Positions 46,233 through 46,828 of a stretch of DNA of 46,828 nt are shown one piece after another; position 1 is the stretch's first letter, and each line of letters starts with the position of its first letter. The notes under the pieces are model-generated. The model worked only from the letters and a program-made list of their open reading frames with translations, was not told the DNA's origin and did no database searches. The translations under genes were made by a program, and so were the position numbers. The stretch lies in the NCBI GenBank assembly GCA_001970855.1, contig LSSN01000309.1, positions 1 through 46,828 of the forward strand, read 5' to 3'. This DNA is from Smittium culicis (taxonomy: Eukaryota > Kickxellomycota > Harpellomycetes > Harpellales > Legeriomycetaceae).

Positions 46233-46828
46233 TTATACATAAATTTTTTAAAAATCGCGTTTTATTTTTAATCTTCATTTTCATCTATATTTACTCACCC
46301 GAATCATATATATATTCTCATATCCATACCTTTGACTATAATTATTAAAATATAATACCAAACTAGTTATCATATAAATAAACACAACTTTAATATTCCC
46401 TTGAAACGATAAAAAGTATTTATTATCCCCGCTTTCTGTATTTTTTTTTATTTTGAGCAAAATTCCTTAGTTTAATTCAATTACTTAGTTTTAAAGAAGC
46501 GCTGAATGTAAATTTCGTGGCTATTACTAATCTTATTCTTAATACAATCCAATAAATATCTTTTTAGCATGCTACAGAATCTGTTCCAAAACTTTCAACT
46601 TCAAATATAGATAGTTGTAATAATTTGGTTTTTTTTTAGGTTTAGTAGTAGAAATATTTTTTTAGATAGCTTAAAGTCTACAAAAAACATTTTTTTTTTA
46701 GGTTTAAAGTATAAAATTATTTTTAATATAATAAAGCGGTATTAAAAATTGTAACTGGGCTTGGGTATACTTGCAATTAAAAAACAAATCAATTTTAATA
46801 CTTATTACGGGTCTGTTGATGATTATGA
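46233..46828. other. AT-rich 3' flank, no gene seen
   Basis: This region downstream of the ACR3-ArsC gene holds only AT-rich sequence. The short motif 'TTTTTTTTAGGTTTA' appears twice (near 46630 and 46690). No exon was recognised before the window ends. Confidence 0.5.

Noticed and set aside
1..46828. CRISPR array or prophage search
   Set aside because: No regularly spaced direct repeats or phage genes were seen, and spliced genes show the DNA is eukaryotic.

Overview
The window looks like a nuclear scaffold fragment from an AT-rich fungus. The genes have short GT-AG introns (about 60-210 bp) and encode typical fungal proteins: a Mam3/CNNM-type protein, a Utr1-type NAD kinase, Lro1-type PDAT, Bst1/PGAP1 and acyl-CoA-binding protein. 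Coding exons are visibly richer in G+C than the very AT-rich DNA between them. Very long intergenic spaces and bulky low-complexity insertions in enzymes suggest an early-diverging lineage, for example insect-gut Harpellales such as Smittium. That placement is inference. No tRNA, rRNA or CRISPR was recognised.

Layout. 0.47-2.36 kb: DUF21/CBS protein of the Mam3/CNNM family (+). 2.4-8.4 kb: non-coding, with two copies of a TTAA-flanked MITE-like repeat, a fold-back repeat and a dispersed repeat. 8.36-11.1 kb: four-exon NAD kinase (+) with about 300 extra residues inside its catalytic domain. 11.1-18.9 kb: non-coding, with one MITE and a long stretch that may be a decayed element. 18.9-21.5 kb: a 1.26 kb block present twice around an 80-base N gap; the right-hand copy carries the complete three-exon NAD(P)-binding epimerase-like gene (+), including a 27-nt microexon. 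22.35-24.7 kb: phospholipid:diacylglycerol acyltransferase (-). 27.65-27.9 kb: acyl-CoA-binding protein (+). 28.4-32.5 kb: GPI inositol-deacylase (-). 34.2-36.1 kb: membrane-anchored PhoD-like phosphatase (-). 36.1-44.8 kb: extremely AT-rich gene desert with MITEs and an unusual triple-hairpin element. 44.8-46.2 kb: intronless ACR3 arsenite exporter fused to a bacterial-type ArsC arsenate reductase (+).

The genes do not form one pathway. PDAT, acyl-CoA-binding protein and the GPI inositol-deacylase share an ER/lipid theme (acyl transfer, acyl-CoA pool, lipid-anchor remodelling). The ACR3-ArsC fusion stands alone. It joins arsenate reduction and arsenite export in one polypeptide, uses a bacterial reductase fold instead of the Cdc25-like Acr2 enzyme of yeasts, and is the best candidate for a horizontally acquired, unusual system here.

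Exon boundaries were placed by hand from reading frame, GT/AG signals and remembered family conservation. No similarity search was run.
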